Assembly (NCBI RefSeq): GCF_041714655.1
Contig: NZ_CP168219.1
Coordinates: forward strand, 62,001-126,000
From: Pseudoroseicyclus_A sp041714655
GTDB taxonomy: Bacteria > Pseudomonadota > Alphaproteobacteria > Rhodobacterales > Rhodobacteraceae
Length of the DNA: 64,000 bases
Reading direction: 5' to 3'
The stretch's first letter is position 1, and every line of letters starts with the position of its first letter. Made by a program: the position numbers and the translations under genes. This document shows, one piece after another, positions 43,075-51,297 of the stretch. The notes under the pieces were generated by a model. That model made no database searches. It had not been told where the DNA came from and saw nothing but the letters and a program-made list of their open reading frames with translations.

Positions 43075-44036
43075 GCTCGCCCATCGCCGTCGCCGGCGCC
43101 GGGGCCTTCGGCACGGCGCTCGCCATCGCCGAGGCGCTGGCCGGGCGCGACGTGCTGCTCTGGGGCCGCGACGCGGGCGTGATCGCGGAGGCTGAGGCCT
43201 CCCGCCGCCTGCCCCGCCTGCCGGAGGCCGAGCTGCCCGGCAACATCCGCCTCACCGCCGATCTCGCCGAGCTGGCGGGCGCCGAGGCCGTGCTGCTCGC
43301 CGTGCCGGCCCAGGCGCTCCGCGGCTTCCTCTCCGGCGCCGGCGTGCTCGCCGGGCGCCCGCTCGTCGCCTGCGCCAAGGGCATCGACCTCGGCACCGTC
43401 ACCGGCCCGACGGCGCTGATCGAGGCGGCGATGCCGGGCAATCCGGCGGCCGTCCTCACCGGCCCCTCCTTCGCCGCCGACATCGCCGCCGGCCTGCCGA
43501 CGGCGCTGACGCTCGCCTGCGAGGACGAGGCGCTGGGCGAGAGTCTGCAGCATGCGCTCTCGACCCCCAACCTCCGGCTCTACCGCTCGACCGACGTGAC
43601 GGGGGCGGAGCTCGGCGGCGCGCTCAAGAACGTCATGGCCATCGCCTGCGGCGCCGCCATGGGCGCCCGGCTCGGCGAGAGTGCCCGCGCCGCCCTCATC
43701 TCGCGCGGCTTTGCCGAGATGCAGCGGCTGGCGCTCGCCCTCGGCGCCCGGGCCGAGACGCTCGCCGGCCTCGCGGGGCTCGGCGATCTGGTGCTGACGG
43801 CCACCTCCGAAGGGTCGCGCAACTACCGCTACGGCCTTGCCATCGGCCGGGGCGAGGATTTCGCCGCCGGCGTCACCGTCGAGGGCGCCGCCACCGCCGA
43901 CGCGGCGATGGCGCTCGCCACCCGCATCGGGGTAGACCTTCCGATCACCGAAGCCGTCGCCGCGCTGGTCGCCGGCGAGGCCGAGGTGTCCGACGTGCTC
44001 TCCGGGCTCTTCGCGCGCCCGCTCAAGGAGGAATGA
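43071..44036 (+). CDS. gpsA: glycerol-3-phosphate dehydrogenase [NAD(P)+]
   Basis: Makes sn-glycerol-3-phosphate for phospholipid synthesis. The 321 residues have the Rossmann loop GAGAFG (9-14), CAKGID, LTGPSFAADIAAG and the catalytic ALKNVMAIACG. GLGDLVLTATSEGSRNYRYG is near the C-terminal half. It overlaps tsaD (4 bp, ATGA) and the following EVE gene (4 bp). The tsaD-gpsA pairing is common in alphaproteobacteria. Confidence 0.97.
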   Translation: MSSPIAVAGAGAFGTALAIAEALAGRDVLLWGRDAGVIAEAEASRRLPRLPEAELPGNIRLTADLAELAGAEAVLLAVPAQALRGFLSGAGVLAGRPLVACAKGIDLGTVTGPTALIEAAMPGNPAAVLTGPSFAADIAAGLPTALTLACEDEALGESLQHALSTPNLRLYRSTDVTGAELGGALKNVMAIACGAAMGARLGESARAALISRGFAEMQRLALALGARAETLAGLAGLGDLVLTATSEGSRNYRYGLAIGRGEDFAAGVTVEGAATADAAMALATRIGVDLPITEAVAALVAGEAEVSDVLSGLFARPLKEE

Positions 44037-44452
44037 ACTTGGCCAAGTGGCTCTTCAAATCCGAACCCGACGTCTTTTCCTTCGATGAGCTGGTGTCCCG
44101 CGGCAAGGACGGCGAGGAATGGGACGGCGTGCGCAATTACCAGGCCCGCAACAACATGCGCGAGATGAAGGAGGGCGACCTCGGCTTCTTCTATCACTCC
44201 CGCTCGGGGCTGGAGATCGTCGGCATCGTCGAGGTCTGCAACGAGGCGCATGCCGATTCGACGACCGAGGACGAGCGCTGGGAATGCGTCGACATCCGCG
44301 CCGTGAAACCGCTGCCCCGCGCGATCACGATGAAGGAGATCAAGGCCGAGCCCCGCCTGAAGGACATGGTGCTCGCCAACAACTCCCGCCTTTCCGTTCA
44401 GCCGGTGAGCGAGGCGGAATGGGCCGTGGTGCTGGAGATGGCGGGCGCCTGA
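44033..44452 (+). CDS. EVE-domain protein (THYN1/YTH-like fold)
   Basis: A single EVE domain of 139 residues: WLFKSEPDVFSFDELV at the start, then WDGVRNYQARNNMREMKEGD and FYHSRSGLEIVGIVEV. EVE domains bind modified bases in DNA or RNA. The gene is the last of tsaD-gpsA-EVE, overlapping gpsA by 4 bp. A link to modified tRNA through tsaD is possible but unproven. Confidence 0.92.
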   Translation: MNLAKWLFKSEPDVFSFDELVSRGKDGEEWDGVRNYQARNNMREMKEGDLGFFYHSRSGLEIVGIVEVCNEAHADSTTEDERWECVDIRAVKPLPRAITMKEIKAEPRLKDMVLANNSRLSVQPVSEAEWAVVLEMAGA

Positions 44453-44580
44453 CGCGCTCGCGCGCCCCGGGGCCCTCTGGAGGTGCCCGGGGGCTTCTGC
44501 ACACGCCCTGCGCAACCGCTCCGCCGTGTCTGCCGGGCCGCCGGCCTACCCTTCCCGCGACATCAGCCGGGAGGTCACTC

Positions 44581-44691
44581 ATGCACCGCAACTCTCATCG
44601 CCGTCGCGCCGCCGCCCCCGGCTGGTGGATCGGCCCTGCCTCCATCGCCGGCGTGCTGCTCTGGGCGGCGCTGATTGCCGGCCTGTCCTGA
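44581..44691 (+). CDS. small single-pass membrane protein (36 residues)
   Basis: Short frame MHRNSHRRRAAAPGWW followed by a hydrophobic segment GPASIAGVLLWAALIAGL. GGGAGG lies 6 bases before the ATG, a strong ribosome-binding site. The basic N-terminus would stay in the cytoplasm. It matches no family I can name. A hairpin follows 33 bp after the stop. Confidence 0.5.
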   Translation: MHRNSHRRRAAAPGWWIGPASIAGVLLWAALIAGLS

Positions 44692-44723
44692 GTCGGAGGC
44701 CCGCCAGAGGGCGCCGCACATGC

Positions 44724-44755
44724 GGAAGGACCCGGGCCAAGCCGCGGGTCCTTCC
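44724..44755 (+). terminator. GC-rich hairpin after the 36-residue ORF
   Basis: An 11-bp perfect stem with a 10-base loop that can pair further. It is followed by CTCACC rather than a U-run, so termination strength is uncertain. Confidence 0.55.
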
Positions 44756-44987
44756 CTCACCCCGTGTCTCCCACAACACGAAATCACCGTGCAGCCTCTA
44801 TGCCACCCCGCCCCCGAAGATCGGGTTAAGACGCGGTAGCCGAAACGGCGGAATGCTTAAGGTTGAAGGTTAACGGGCGGCCGGATGGCTGGGCCGAAAG
44901 GCCGGCGCGGCCGCCTCCCCGCGGCAGCTCACGATGACATGATCTCGAGTCGTGTTGAAGGGGGCCGGCATCGCACCACATTGGAAG

Positions 44988-45002
44988 TTAAACGTTTTTT
45001 AA
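44988..45002. promoter_or_regulatory. CtrA-type box TTAA-N7-TTAA before the barrel gene
   Basis: TTAA-ACGTTTT-TTAA, with the extra C on the minus strand (TTAAC). It ends 12 bp before the ATG and abuts the ribosome-binding site AAAGAGG. At this distance it would overlap the transcription start or leader, which fits repression better than activation. Confidence 0.5.
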
Positions 45003-45014
45003 AGAGGCACCCTG

Positions 45015-45617
45015 ATGCAGACCAAGTTCACACTCGCCGCCCTCGCAGCGGCAACCTCGCTCGCCGCCGCCGCCCCCGCGCTCGCCCAGGAGCCCGGCAG
45101 CGTCAATGTCGGCGCGGGCCTGTCGACCCTCGGCGCGACCATCGAAGGCTCCTACCAGATCACCCCGGAAGTGGCGCTTCGCGGCCTGGCCAACGGCACC
45201 TTCGGCCTCGGCGTGGAATCGACGCTCGAAGATTACGACTTCGAGGGCGACGCGCAGATCGGCGGCGTCGGCCTTCTGGCCGATTACTACATCGGCGGCG
45301 GCAACTTCCGCGTCTCCGGCGGTGTCTACGTGCCCGTGGGCGAGCTCGAGGGCACCTTCACCTCCGGCGCGCAGACCTTCGACGGCACGGCGCGCTTCTC
45401 CGATGACGTGGCGCCCATGGCCACTGCCGGCTACCGCTACGCCTTCGCCAGCGGCCTGACGCTGACGGCCGAGGCCGGTGCGATCTTCTCGGATTACGAG
45501 ATCTCCACCAACAGCCCCAACCCGGCCGACCAGGCCGAGGCCGACCGGCTGAACGACGAGGCCAACGACTGGGGCGCCTACCCCTATGTCGCCCTGACCG
45601 CCGGCTTCAGCTTCTGA
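45015..45617 (+). CDS. outer-membrane beta-barrel-like protein
   Basis: 200 residues with a standard signal peptide (MQTKFTLAALAAATSLAAAAPALAQ, given in parts: MQTKFTLAALAAATS, LAAAAPALAQ). Alternating aromatic/glycine strands follow, such as GGVGLLADYYIGGGNFRVSG and AGYRYAFASGLTLTAEAG. The C-terminal phenylalanine (VALTAGFSF) is the usual BamA recognition end. It resembles small alphaproteobacterial porin-like/OmpW-type barrels but the exact family is not certain. AGAGG lies before the ATG. A CtrA-type box overlaps the leader. Confidence 0.8.
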   Translation: MQTKFTLAALAAATSLAAAAPALAQEPGSVNVGAGLSTLGATIEGSYQITPEVALRGLANGTFGLGVESTLEDYDFEGDAQIGGVGLLADYYIGGGNFRVSGGVYVPVGELEGTFTSGAQTFDGTARFSDDVAPMATAGYRYAFASGLTLTAEAGAIFSDYEISTNSPNPADQAEADRLNDEANDWGAYPYVALTAGFSF

Positions 45618-45780
45618 GCCAGTCCTTCGGGCCCCGGCCCGGAGCTTCAGCCCGAGGGCGCGCCCGGTTCACAGCGGTTTCAGCCGCCAGTTGTGAGCCG
45701 GGCGCGCCCTGCTGTATAAGGGCAAGCGACAACAGCGCCGCGGGGCTGCCCGCGGCGACCAAAGGTTGAAGGACATGTCC

Positions 45781-46425
45781 ATGGTTTCGCGACGCAGCTT
45801 TCTGGCCGGATCGGCGGCCGCTTTCACGGCCGGCCCGGTGCTGGCGCAGGTGACGCCGCCCGATCGCCCGGCGCCGCTGCAGCTCGACGTGACGCCCGAG
45901 GCGACCGCGCCGCTCGGCATCAACCTGCCCCCGGACATGGAAGGGGATTACCTGATCCCCGAGGAATACCGCGCCAAGATCGTGCCGATCCAGCCCGGCA
46001 TCCCGGCCAACCAGATCCATATCGTGCCGCAGAACTACCACCTCTACTTCACCCTGCCGGACGGCGTGGCGATCCGCTACGGCGTCGCCGTCGGGCAGGA
46101 GGGGCTTGGCTGGTCCGGCTCCGCGCGGATCCAGCGCAAGGTGGAATGGCCCTCGTGGCGGCCGACCGACGAGATGATCGAGCGCAACCCCTCCGCCTAC
46201 GCGCAATATGCCGACGGCATGCCCGGCGGTCCGACGAACCCGCTCGGCGCCCGGGCGCTCTATCTCTTTCAGGGGGAGCGCGACACGGCGATCCGCATCC
46301 ATGGCACGACGCAGCCGGCCTCGATCGGCCGCTCGGCCTCGAACGGCTGCTTCCGCATGTACAACAGCCACGTGATCGACCTCTACAACCGCGTGCCGCT
46401 CGGCACGGCGGCCTTCGCCTACTGA
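45781..46425 (+). CDS. L,D-transpeptidase (YkuD domain), Tat-exported, copy 1
   Basis: Forms 3-3 peptidoglycan crosslinks or attaches proteins to the wall. ATG 45781 is 7 bases after AAGGA and gives 214 residues; in-frame TTG/ATG starts lie just upstream. The N-terminus VSRRSFLAG is a Tat-type twin-arginine signal. The YkuD domain follows (about 80-210, with VEWPSWRPTDEMI) and the catalytic HGTTQPASIGRSASNGCFRM contains the nucleophile cysteine. A U-tailed terminator follows, then a paralogue. Confidence 0.92.
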   Translation: MVSRRSFLAGSAAAFTAGPVLAQVTPPDRPAPLQLDVTPEATAPLGINLPPDMEGDYLIPEEYRAKIVPIQPGIPANQIHIVPQNYHLYFTLPDGVAIRYGVAVGQEGLGWSGSARIQRKVEWPSWRPTDEMIERNPSAYAQYADGMPGGPTNPLGARALYLFQGERDTAIRIHGTTQPASIGRSASNGCFRMYNSHVIDLYNRVPLGTAAFAY

Positions 46426-46452
46426 GCGAAGGGCTCTGGCTGCGAGACCACA

Positions 46453-46486
46453 GGGGCGCCCCAACCGGCGCCCCTTTCGCGTTTTT
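46453..46486 (+). terminator. intrinsic terminator after L,D-transpeptidase 1
   Basis: GGGGCGCC (46453-46460) pairs with GGCGCCCC (46467-46474), 6-base loop, followed by TTTCGCGTTTTT. It separates the two transpeptidase genes into distinct transcripts. Confidence 0.85.
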
Positions 46487-46544
46487 CGGCGACAGGGTTA
46501 ACCAACCGGTGATAAAGTCCTGCTCATAAAAAGCAGGCAACAAC

Positions 46545-47111
46545 ATGAGCAGTCCCATGACATCACGGAGAGGTTTTCTCGCCGGCGCGCTGGCATCCGT
46601 TCTTGCCACACCGGCCCTTGCGCAATCCGTCTGGCGGATGCCGCATGAATACCGGCCCACGAATGTGCGGATCGGGCCCGGGCAGATCCCCGGCTCCATC
46701 CAGATCGATTCGGCCGGCACCTGGCTCTACCACATCCTCGATGAGGGTCTGGCGCGCCGCTACAAGATCGCCGTGGGCGCCGCCGGCCGGCAGTTCGTCG
46801 GCACCGCCTATGTCGGGCGCAAGGCCGAATGGCCCTCCTGGCGGCCGACGGCGAGCATGATCGCCGAGGAGCCGGAGGTCTACGGACCCTTCCGCGCCGG
46901 CCTGCCCGGCGGCCACCAGATGAACCCGCTCGGCGCCCGGGCGCTCTATCTCTATCGCGGCGGGCAGGACACGCTCTTCCGGATCCACGGCACGCCCCAG
47001 CCCTGGACGATGGGGGAGAGTTTTTCCTCCGGCTGCGTCCGGCTCATCAACGAGCATGTCGAACAGCTCTACGACATGGTGCCGGTCGGCACCCCCGTGA
47101 TCGCGACCTGA
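46545..47111 (+). CDS. L,D-transpeptidase (YkuD domain), copy 2
   Basis: 188-residue paralogue of the preceding gene. The signal MTSRRGFLAGALASVLATPALA also looks Tat-dependent. KAEWPSWRPTASMI parallels copy 1, and the catalytic motif HGTPQPWTMGESFSSGCVRL has the cysteine nucleophile. It lacks the roughly 30-residue proline-rich spacer of copy 1. Its own promoter region lies between the terminator of copy 1 and an AAGCAGGCAACAAC leader. A strong bidirectional hairpin follows. Confidence 0.92.
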   Translation: MSSPMTSRRGFLAGALASVLATPALAQSVWRMPHEYRPTNVRIGPGQIPGSIQIDSAGTWLYHILDEGLARRYKIAVGAAGRQFVGTAYVGRKAEWPSWRPTASMIAEEPEVYGPFRAGLPGGHQMNPLGARALYLYRGGQDTLFRIHGTPQPWTMGESFSSGCVRLINEHVEQLYDMVPVGTPVIAT

Positions 47112-47185
47112 TCGCGGGATGGCGCGCCGGGGCCTGGCCGGCTGAGCGGCCGGCCACGGATCCGCCACGGGCGGGCGGACAAGCA

Positions 47186-47217
47186 AAACGGGCGGCAGGT
47201 TGCCCTGCCGCCCGTTT
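47186..47217. terminator. bidirectional terminator between L,D-transpeptidase 2 and peroxiredoxin
   Basis: AAACGGGCGGCAGG (47186-47199) and CCTGCCGCCCGTTT (47204-47217) form a perfect 14-bp stem with a TTGC loop. The A-run and U-run ends make it functional in both directions, serving the two convergent genes. Confidence 0.9.
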
Positions 47218-47252
47218 GTCGTCCGTTGCGAGCCCGTGGCCGGGCCCTGCCC

Positions 47253-47906
47253 TCAGGAGGGCAGTTTCGCGGTGCGCAGATACGGCAGCACCTTGGTGAA
47301 CTCGCCGAATTTCGCCTTGGCGTCCTCGTCCGAGACGGAGGCGGGGATGATGATGTCCTGCCCCAGCGCCCAGTCGGCCGGGGTGGCGACGCCGCGCGAG
47401 GAGGAGGTCTGCAGCCCGTCGAGCGCGCGGAGCACTTCAGAGAAGTTGCGCCCCACCGTCATCGGATAGGTCATCGTCAGCTTCAGCTTCTTGTCCGGCC
47501 CGATGATGAAGACGGCGCGCACGGTCTGGCTGTCCGCCGGGGTCGGGTTCTCGGGCAGGTAATGCTCGGCCTCGAGCATGTCGAAGGCCTTGGCCACCGT
47601 CAGGTCCTTGTCGGCGATGATCGGGAAGCCCGCCTCGCGGCCGGCGACCGTCTCGATATCGCCCTTCCACTTCTGGTGGTCGGCGGCGCTGTCGACGGAC
47701 ACGCCGATCACCTTCGTGCCGCGCTTGGCCCATTCATCCGCGAGCCGCGCGACCGCGCTGAACTCGGTGGTGCAGACGGGGGTGAAATCCTTCGGGTGCG
47801 AGAAGAGGATCGCCCAGCTGTCGCCGATCCACTCGTGCAGCGACAGGGTGCCCTGATCGGTCTCGACCGTCAGGTCGGGGATGGTGTCGTTCAGTCTCAG
47901 TCCCAT
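47253..47906 (-). CDS. 1-Cys peroxiredoxin (Prx6 type)
   Basis: Reduces hydrogen peroxide and organic peroxides through a single peroxidatic cysteine. ATG 47906 follows AAGGAG and gives 217 residues. HPKDFTPVCTTEFS holds C45, and the Prx6-type C-terminal extension contains ADWALGQDIIIPASVSDEDA. No resolving cysteine is seen. The gene is divergent from the VOC dioxygenase gene. No OxyR site was recognised. Confidence 0.95.
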   Translation of the reverse strand: MGLRLNDTIPDLTVETDQGTLSLHEWIGDSWAILFSHPKDFTPVCTTEFSAVARLADEWAKRGTKVIGVSVDSAADHQKWKGDIETVAGREAGFPIIADKDLTVAKAFDMLEAEHYLPENPTPADSQTVRAVFIIGPDKKLKLTMTYPMTVGRNFSEVLRALDGLQTSSSRGVATPADWALGQDIIIPASVSDEDAKAKFGEFTKVLPYLRTAKLPS

Positions 47907-48227
47907 GTCGATCTCCTTGTCCAGAGGCGGGTCTCGGCCCGCGTCGAAAGACATATAAGCGGCGGGCCGCCGTGCCGCCACCACCCGGGGCCAATGAGGG
48001 AGGCGGGCAAGCACTTCGGAACGACAAGAGAATTTCTTCCCGCCGGGAGCGGCGGGGCCATGAAAACAGACTTCCGGCCTCGGGGCCGCTCGACCATCCG
48101 TCCCGGGGGAGTCGGCCGGGCCTCGGGCGGCCGCACCTGGCATGCCCGCAGAGCGTCGCGCGGGCCGGCGGGGTTTTCGCGGGCGCCCGGCGCCTTACAT
48201 AGAAGCCGGACCAGTTAGGAGCCGCCC
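47907..48227. other. divergent intergenic region (peroxiredoxin / VOC dioxygenase)
   Basis: 321 bp without a convincing gene. It holds the peroxiredoxin leader with a possible minus-strand -10 (TATATG, about 47950-47955). A hairpin CCCGCCG / CGGCGGG lies near 48034-48052, and TTACATA near 48194-48200 may belong to the rightward promoter. Open frames on the minus strand here continue out of the peroxiredoxin gene and look like shadows. Confidence 0.45.
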
Positions 48228-49106
48228 ATGTTTCCGACAATTCCCGGATTGCACCACGTCACCTCCATCGCCTCCGATCCGCGGCGGAATGACGCGTTCT
48301 TCACCGACAAGCTCGGCTTGCGCCGCGTGAAGAAGACCGTGAATTTCGACGCCCCCGATGTCTATCACCTCTACTTCGGCGACCAGGCCGGCAGCCCCGG
48401 CACGATCTGGACGAGCTTCCCCTTCCCCGATGCCCGCGCCGGCACGGTCGGCAACGGCACGACGGTGCGCACCTCCTTCGCCGTGGCGAAGGATGCGCTC
48501 GATTACTGGGAGGCGGTGCTGGGCGGTCGGCGTGACAGCACTTTCGGCGTCTCGCGGCTCGTCTTCGAGGGGCCGGACGGTGAAGGGCTGGCGCTCGCGG
48601 CCGAGGCCGATGGCGACGGGCCCGAGATCCGCTCGTTGCATTCGGTGACGCTCAGCCTTGCCGATACCGGGCCTGAGGCGGAGATCCTCAGCCTGATGGG
48701 CTGGGAGGAGGTCGCCGAGGAGGGCGGCGAGCGGCTGTTCTCCGCCCCCGGCGAGGCGCGCGGCAAGAGCGTGATCCTCGCCGGCCGGCCGGATGCCCCC
48801 CGCGCCCGCGAGGGCGCCGGCTCTGTGCATCACGTCGCCTTCCGCGTCGCGGATGACGCAGGCCAGGAGGCGGCGCGGCAGGCCCTCAGCGATGCGGGCT
48901 ATGGCGTGACCGAGGTGCGCGACCGGCAGTATTTCCGCTCGATCTACTTCCGCACCCCCGGCGGCGTGCTCTTCGAGATCGCCACCGACGGCCCCGGCTT
49001 CGATGCCGACGAGCCGGCGGAGACGATGGGCCAGGCGCTGAAGCTGCCCGGCCAGCACGAGCATATGCGCGACCGTCTTGAAGACGAGCTGGTGCCGCTC
49101 GACTAG
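48228..49106 (+). CDS. VOC-family ring-cleaving dioxygenase
   Basis: Two-module vicinal oxygen chelate protein (292 residues) resembling the MhqO/LinE hydroquinone-type dioxygenases. Metal-binding residues are suggested by LHHVTSIASDP (H9/H10), VHHVAFRV near 200 and the glutamate in VLFEIATDGPGF near 245. TKE-like C-terminal acids follow. AGGAG precedes the start. Its stop overlaps the convergent lpxK stop by 4 bp. The natural aromatic substrate is unknown. Confidence 0.88.
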   Translation: MFPTIPGLHHVTSIASDPRRNDAFFTDKLGLRRVKKTVNFDAPDVYHLYFGDQAGSPGTIWTSFPFPDARAGTVGNGTTVRTSFAVAKDALDYWEAVLGGRRDSTFGVSRLVFEGPDGEGLALAAEADGDGPEIRSLHSVTLSLADTGPEAEILSLMGWEEVAEEGGERLFSAPGEARGKSVILAGRPDAPRAREGAGSVHHVAFRVADDAGQEAARQALSDAGYGVTEVRDRQYFRSIYFRTPGGVLFEIATDGPGFDADEPAETMGQALKLPGQHEHMRDRLEDELVPLD

Positions 49107-50086
49107 AGCCCGAGCCTGTCCAGCGCCGCGTCGAGCGGCGCCGGATCATCCAGCGTCAGCCGGACGGGCAGCGTCAGCACCTTGGCGCGAAAGCCGTCCG
49201 GCAGGCGCACCGCATCCTTCTCCGTCGTCACGAGCTGGGCGGTCACCGCCTTCGCCTCCGCCTCCAGCCGTTGGAGGAGTGCGGGGCTGAAGGGCTGGTG
49301 ATCGTCTAATGCCACGGTGGCGACGAGGTCTGTTCCGAGCCCGCGGAGCGTCGCGAAGAACTTCTCTGGATGCCCGATGCCGGCGAAGGCGAGGGCGCGG
49401 ATGCCGGGCCAGGGCATGCCCGTCGCCAGCGGCGTGAGCGCGCCGGTCAGGCGCGGCGGCGCCTCCGGCAGCGGCCAGCGGGCGGCGAAGGCCGCCTGCG
49501 CCGGCGCCGCGCCGATGGTGAGGAGGAGGTCCGCCCGGGCGAGCCCGGGGCCGACCGACTCTCGCAGCGGCCCGGCGGGCAGGCAGCGGCCGTTGCCGAA
49601 GCCGAGGCCCGCATCGGCGACGACGATCGAGAGATCCTTCACCAGCGCCGGGTTCTGGAAACCGTCATCCATCAGGATGACCTCCGCCCCCGCCTCCACC
49701 GCCAGCCTTGCGGCGGCGGCGCGGTCGCGCGCCACATGGGTCGGCAGAAAGGCGGAGAGGAGGAGCGGCTCGTCCCCCACCTCCGCCGCGCTCTGGCCCG
49801 CCACGGTGACGGGGCCGGTGAGGCTGCCGCCATGGCCGCGGCTGATGGCATGGGGGCGGGCGCCCCGGGCGATCAGCCGCTCGGCGAGCGCGATGAGCGT
49901 CGGCGTCTTGCCGGTGCCGCCGGCGTTTAGATTGCCGATGCAGATGACGGGCACGGGCGCCCGCCAGCCCGGCCGCGCCACCCGCCGCGCCGTGGCGGCG
50001 CCGTAGAGCGCGCCGAGCGGGGCGAGCGCGCGGGCCTGCCAGCCGGGACGGTCCGGCGGCGCCTGCCAGAAGGCGGGCGGGCGCAT
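49103..50086 (-). CDS. lpxK: tetraacyldisaccharide 4'-kinase (lipid A)
   Basis: Phosphorylates the 4' position of the lipid A precursor at the inner membrane. The 327 residues begin RPPAFWQAPPDRPGW, then VICIGNLNAGGTGKTP with Walker A at 54-61. ISRGHGGSLTGPV and the DDGFQNP motif follow. The start overlaps the kdtA stop by 1 bp, forming the end of the envelope operon. Confidence 0.96.
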   Translation of the reverse strand: MRPPAFWQAPPDRPGWQARALAPLGALYGAATARRVARPGWRAPVPVICIGNLNAGGTGKTPTLIALAERLIARGARPHAISRGHGGSLTGPVTVAGQSAAEVGDEPLLLSAFLPTHVARDRAAAARLAVEAGAEVILMDDGFQNPALVKDLSIVVADAGLGFGNGRCLPAGPLRESVGPGLARADLLLTIGAAPAQAAFAARWPLPEAPPRLTGALTPLATGMPWPGIRALAFAGIGHPEKFFATLRGLGTDLVATVALDDHQPFSPALLQRLEAEAKAVTAQLVTTEKDAVRLPDGFRAKVLTLPVRLTLDDPAPLDAALDRLGL

Positions 50087-51297
50087 CAGGGCGCCTCCGC
50101 CGGCAGGATCGCCAAAAGGTGCTCCGCCAGCCGGTCGAGCGCCTCGGCGCCCTGCGAGGTCACCGACCAGGCGGCATGGGCCATCTGCGCGGCCTTGTCG
50201 GGGGTCAGCAGCGTCTCGACCATGCGGCCCAGATCCTCGCCGGAGGTGACGGCGCGCGCCGCGCCGGCGCGCGCGAGGCGGCGATAGGCGGCGTCATGCG
50301 GCTCGGTGCGGATGCCGTGAAGCACGGCGGAGCCCATCGCCGCCGGCTCGAACGGATGCCGCCCGCCGCCGCGGCTCATGGTGCCGCCGAGATAGGTCAG
50401 CGTCGCGATCCGGTACCAGAGCCCGAGCTCGGACACGCCGTCGGCGAGGCAGATGTCGGTCTCCTCTCCCGGCTCCTGCCCCTGCGCGCGGTCGGCGACG
50501 CGCAGGCCCTCGGCCCGGAAGGCGCGGGCGAAGGCGGCGGAATCGGCCGGGTCCGCCGGCAGCACGGCGAGGAGCAGCCGGTGCGTGGCGCGGGTGGCGC
50601 GGCGCTGGGCCAGCGTGAGCGCGGCGAGCTCGGCCACGGGCGCGGCGGCGGCGAGCCAGACGGGGCGGGGGCCGATGGCCTCGGTCACCGATTCCAGCTC
50701 GGCCCGGCTGCAGGGCAGGATATGCGGCGGCGGCACCAATGCGCCGATGGCCCGCGCCTCGCGCGCGCCGCTGCGCAGGAGCTCGGCGATCTGGCCCCGC
50801 TCTTCGGCGAGCACGCAGTCGAAGAGCTTCAGGAGCGAGCGGGCCAGCCCGAGCCCGGCGCCGAACCCCGCGCCCCGGCGGCGCGGCACGACGGGGGAGC
50901 CGCTCGGCACGAGGAGCCGCGGCATCCCGGAGAGCGCCGCCTCGGCGATCAGCGCCGGGCGGGCGGGCGCGCCGAACCAGACGAGCGCATCGGGGCGCCA
51001 GCGGTCCAGAAAGGCCCGGGCCGCGCTGCGGTTGTCGGGGGGCGCGGCAGCGTGGAGGCCCTCGGCCTGCGGCGCATCGCCGGTGACGACCAGCGCGGGC
51101 GCCGCGCCCCGATGCTCCAGATGCGCGGTGAAGGCGGCGAGGGCGGCGCCGGCCTCCGCCCCTTCGGCATGCAGCCAGACGAGCCGGCCCGCGGGCCGGG
51201 GCGCCGGCTCCTCAGCCGGGTCTCCGCCCCGGCCGGTGCCGCGAAGGGCCAGCCAGGCGGAGAGCGGCAGGGGCAGCCGTGCGGGCGCGGGGCTCAG
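50086..51297 (-). CDS. kdtA: 3-deoxy-D-manno-octulosonic acid (Kdo) transferase, probable CTG start
   Basis: Adds Kdo to lipid IVA. The N-terminal glycosyltransferase domain begins RLVWLHAEG; the C-terminal domain has YLGGTMSRGGGRHPFEPAAMG. The frame has no ATG, GTG or TTG near the domain start. The best candidate is CTG at 51297, five bases after GAGGAG and overlapping the DUF4170 stop (CTGA). The next in-frame ATG upstream (51411) lies inside DUF4170. The usual SVGE active-site motif reads EGAEAG here, so this homologue is divergent; the operon supports the assignment. Confidence 0.82.
   Translation of the reverse strand: MSPAPARLPLPLSAWLALRGTGRGGDPAEEPAPRPAGRLVWLHAEGAEAGAALAAFTAHLEHRGAAPALVVTGDAPQAEGLHAAAPPDNRSAARAFLDRWRPDALVWFGAPARPALIAEAALSGMPRLLVPSGSPVVPRRRGAGFGAGLGLARSLLKLFDCVLAEERGQIAELLRSGAREARAIGALVPPPHILPCSRAELESVTEAIGPRPVWLAAAAPVAELAALTLAQRRATRATHRLLLAVLPADPADSAAFARAFRAEGLRVADRAQGQEPGEETDICLADGVSELGLWYRIATLTYLGGTMSRGGGRHPFEPAAMGSAVLHGIRTEPHDAAYRRLARAGAARAVTSGEDLGRMVETLLTPDKAAQMAHAAWSVTSQGAEALDRLAEHLLAILPAEAP

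Larger units (their letters stand above)
44692..45014. promoter_or_regulatory. intergenic region with hairpin and TTAA-rich promoter of the barrel gene
   Basis: No gene is seen in these 323 bp. An 11-bp stem (GGAAGGACCCG, 44724-44734, with CGGGTCCTTCC, 44745-44755) probably ends the upstream transcript. The rest carries several TTAA motifs, including a TTAA-N9-TTAA near 44858-44875 and a perfect TTAA-N7-TTAA at 44988-45002, before the outer-membrane gene. Confidence 0.55.

Noticed and set aside
48061..48227. N-terminal extension of the peroxiredoxin frame upstream of 47906
   Set aside because: The extension has no family similarity, and AAGGAG is correctly spaced before ATG 47906.
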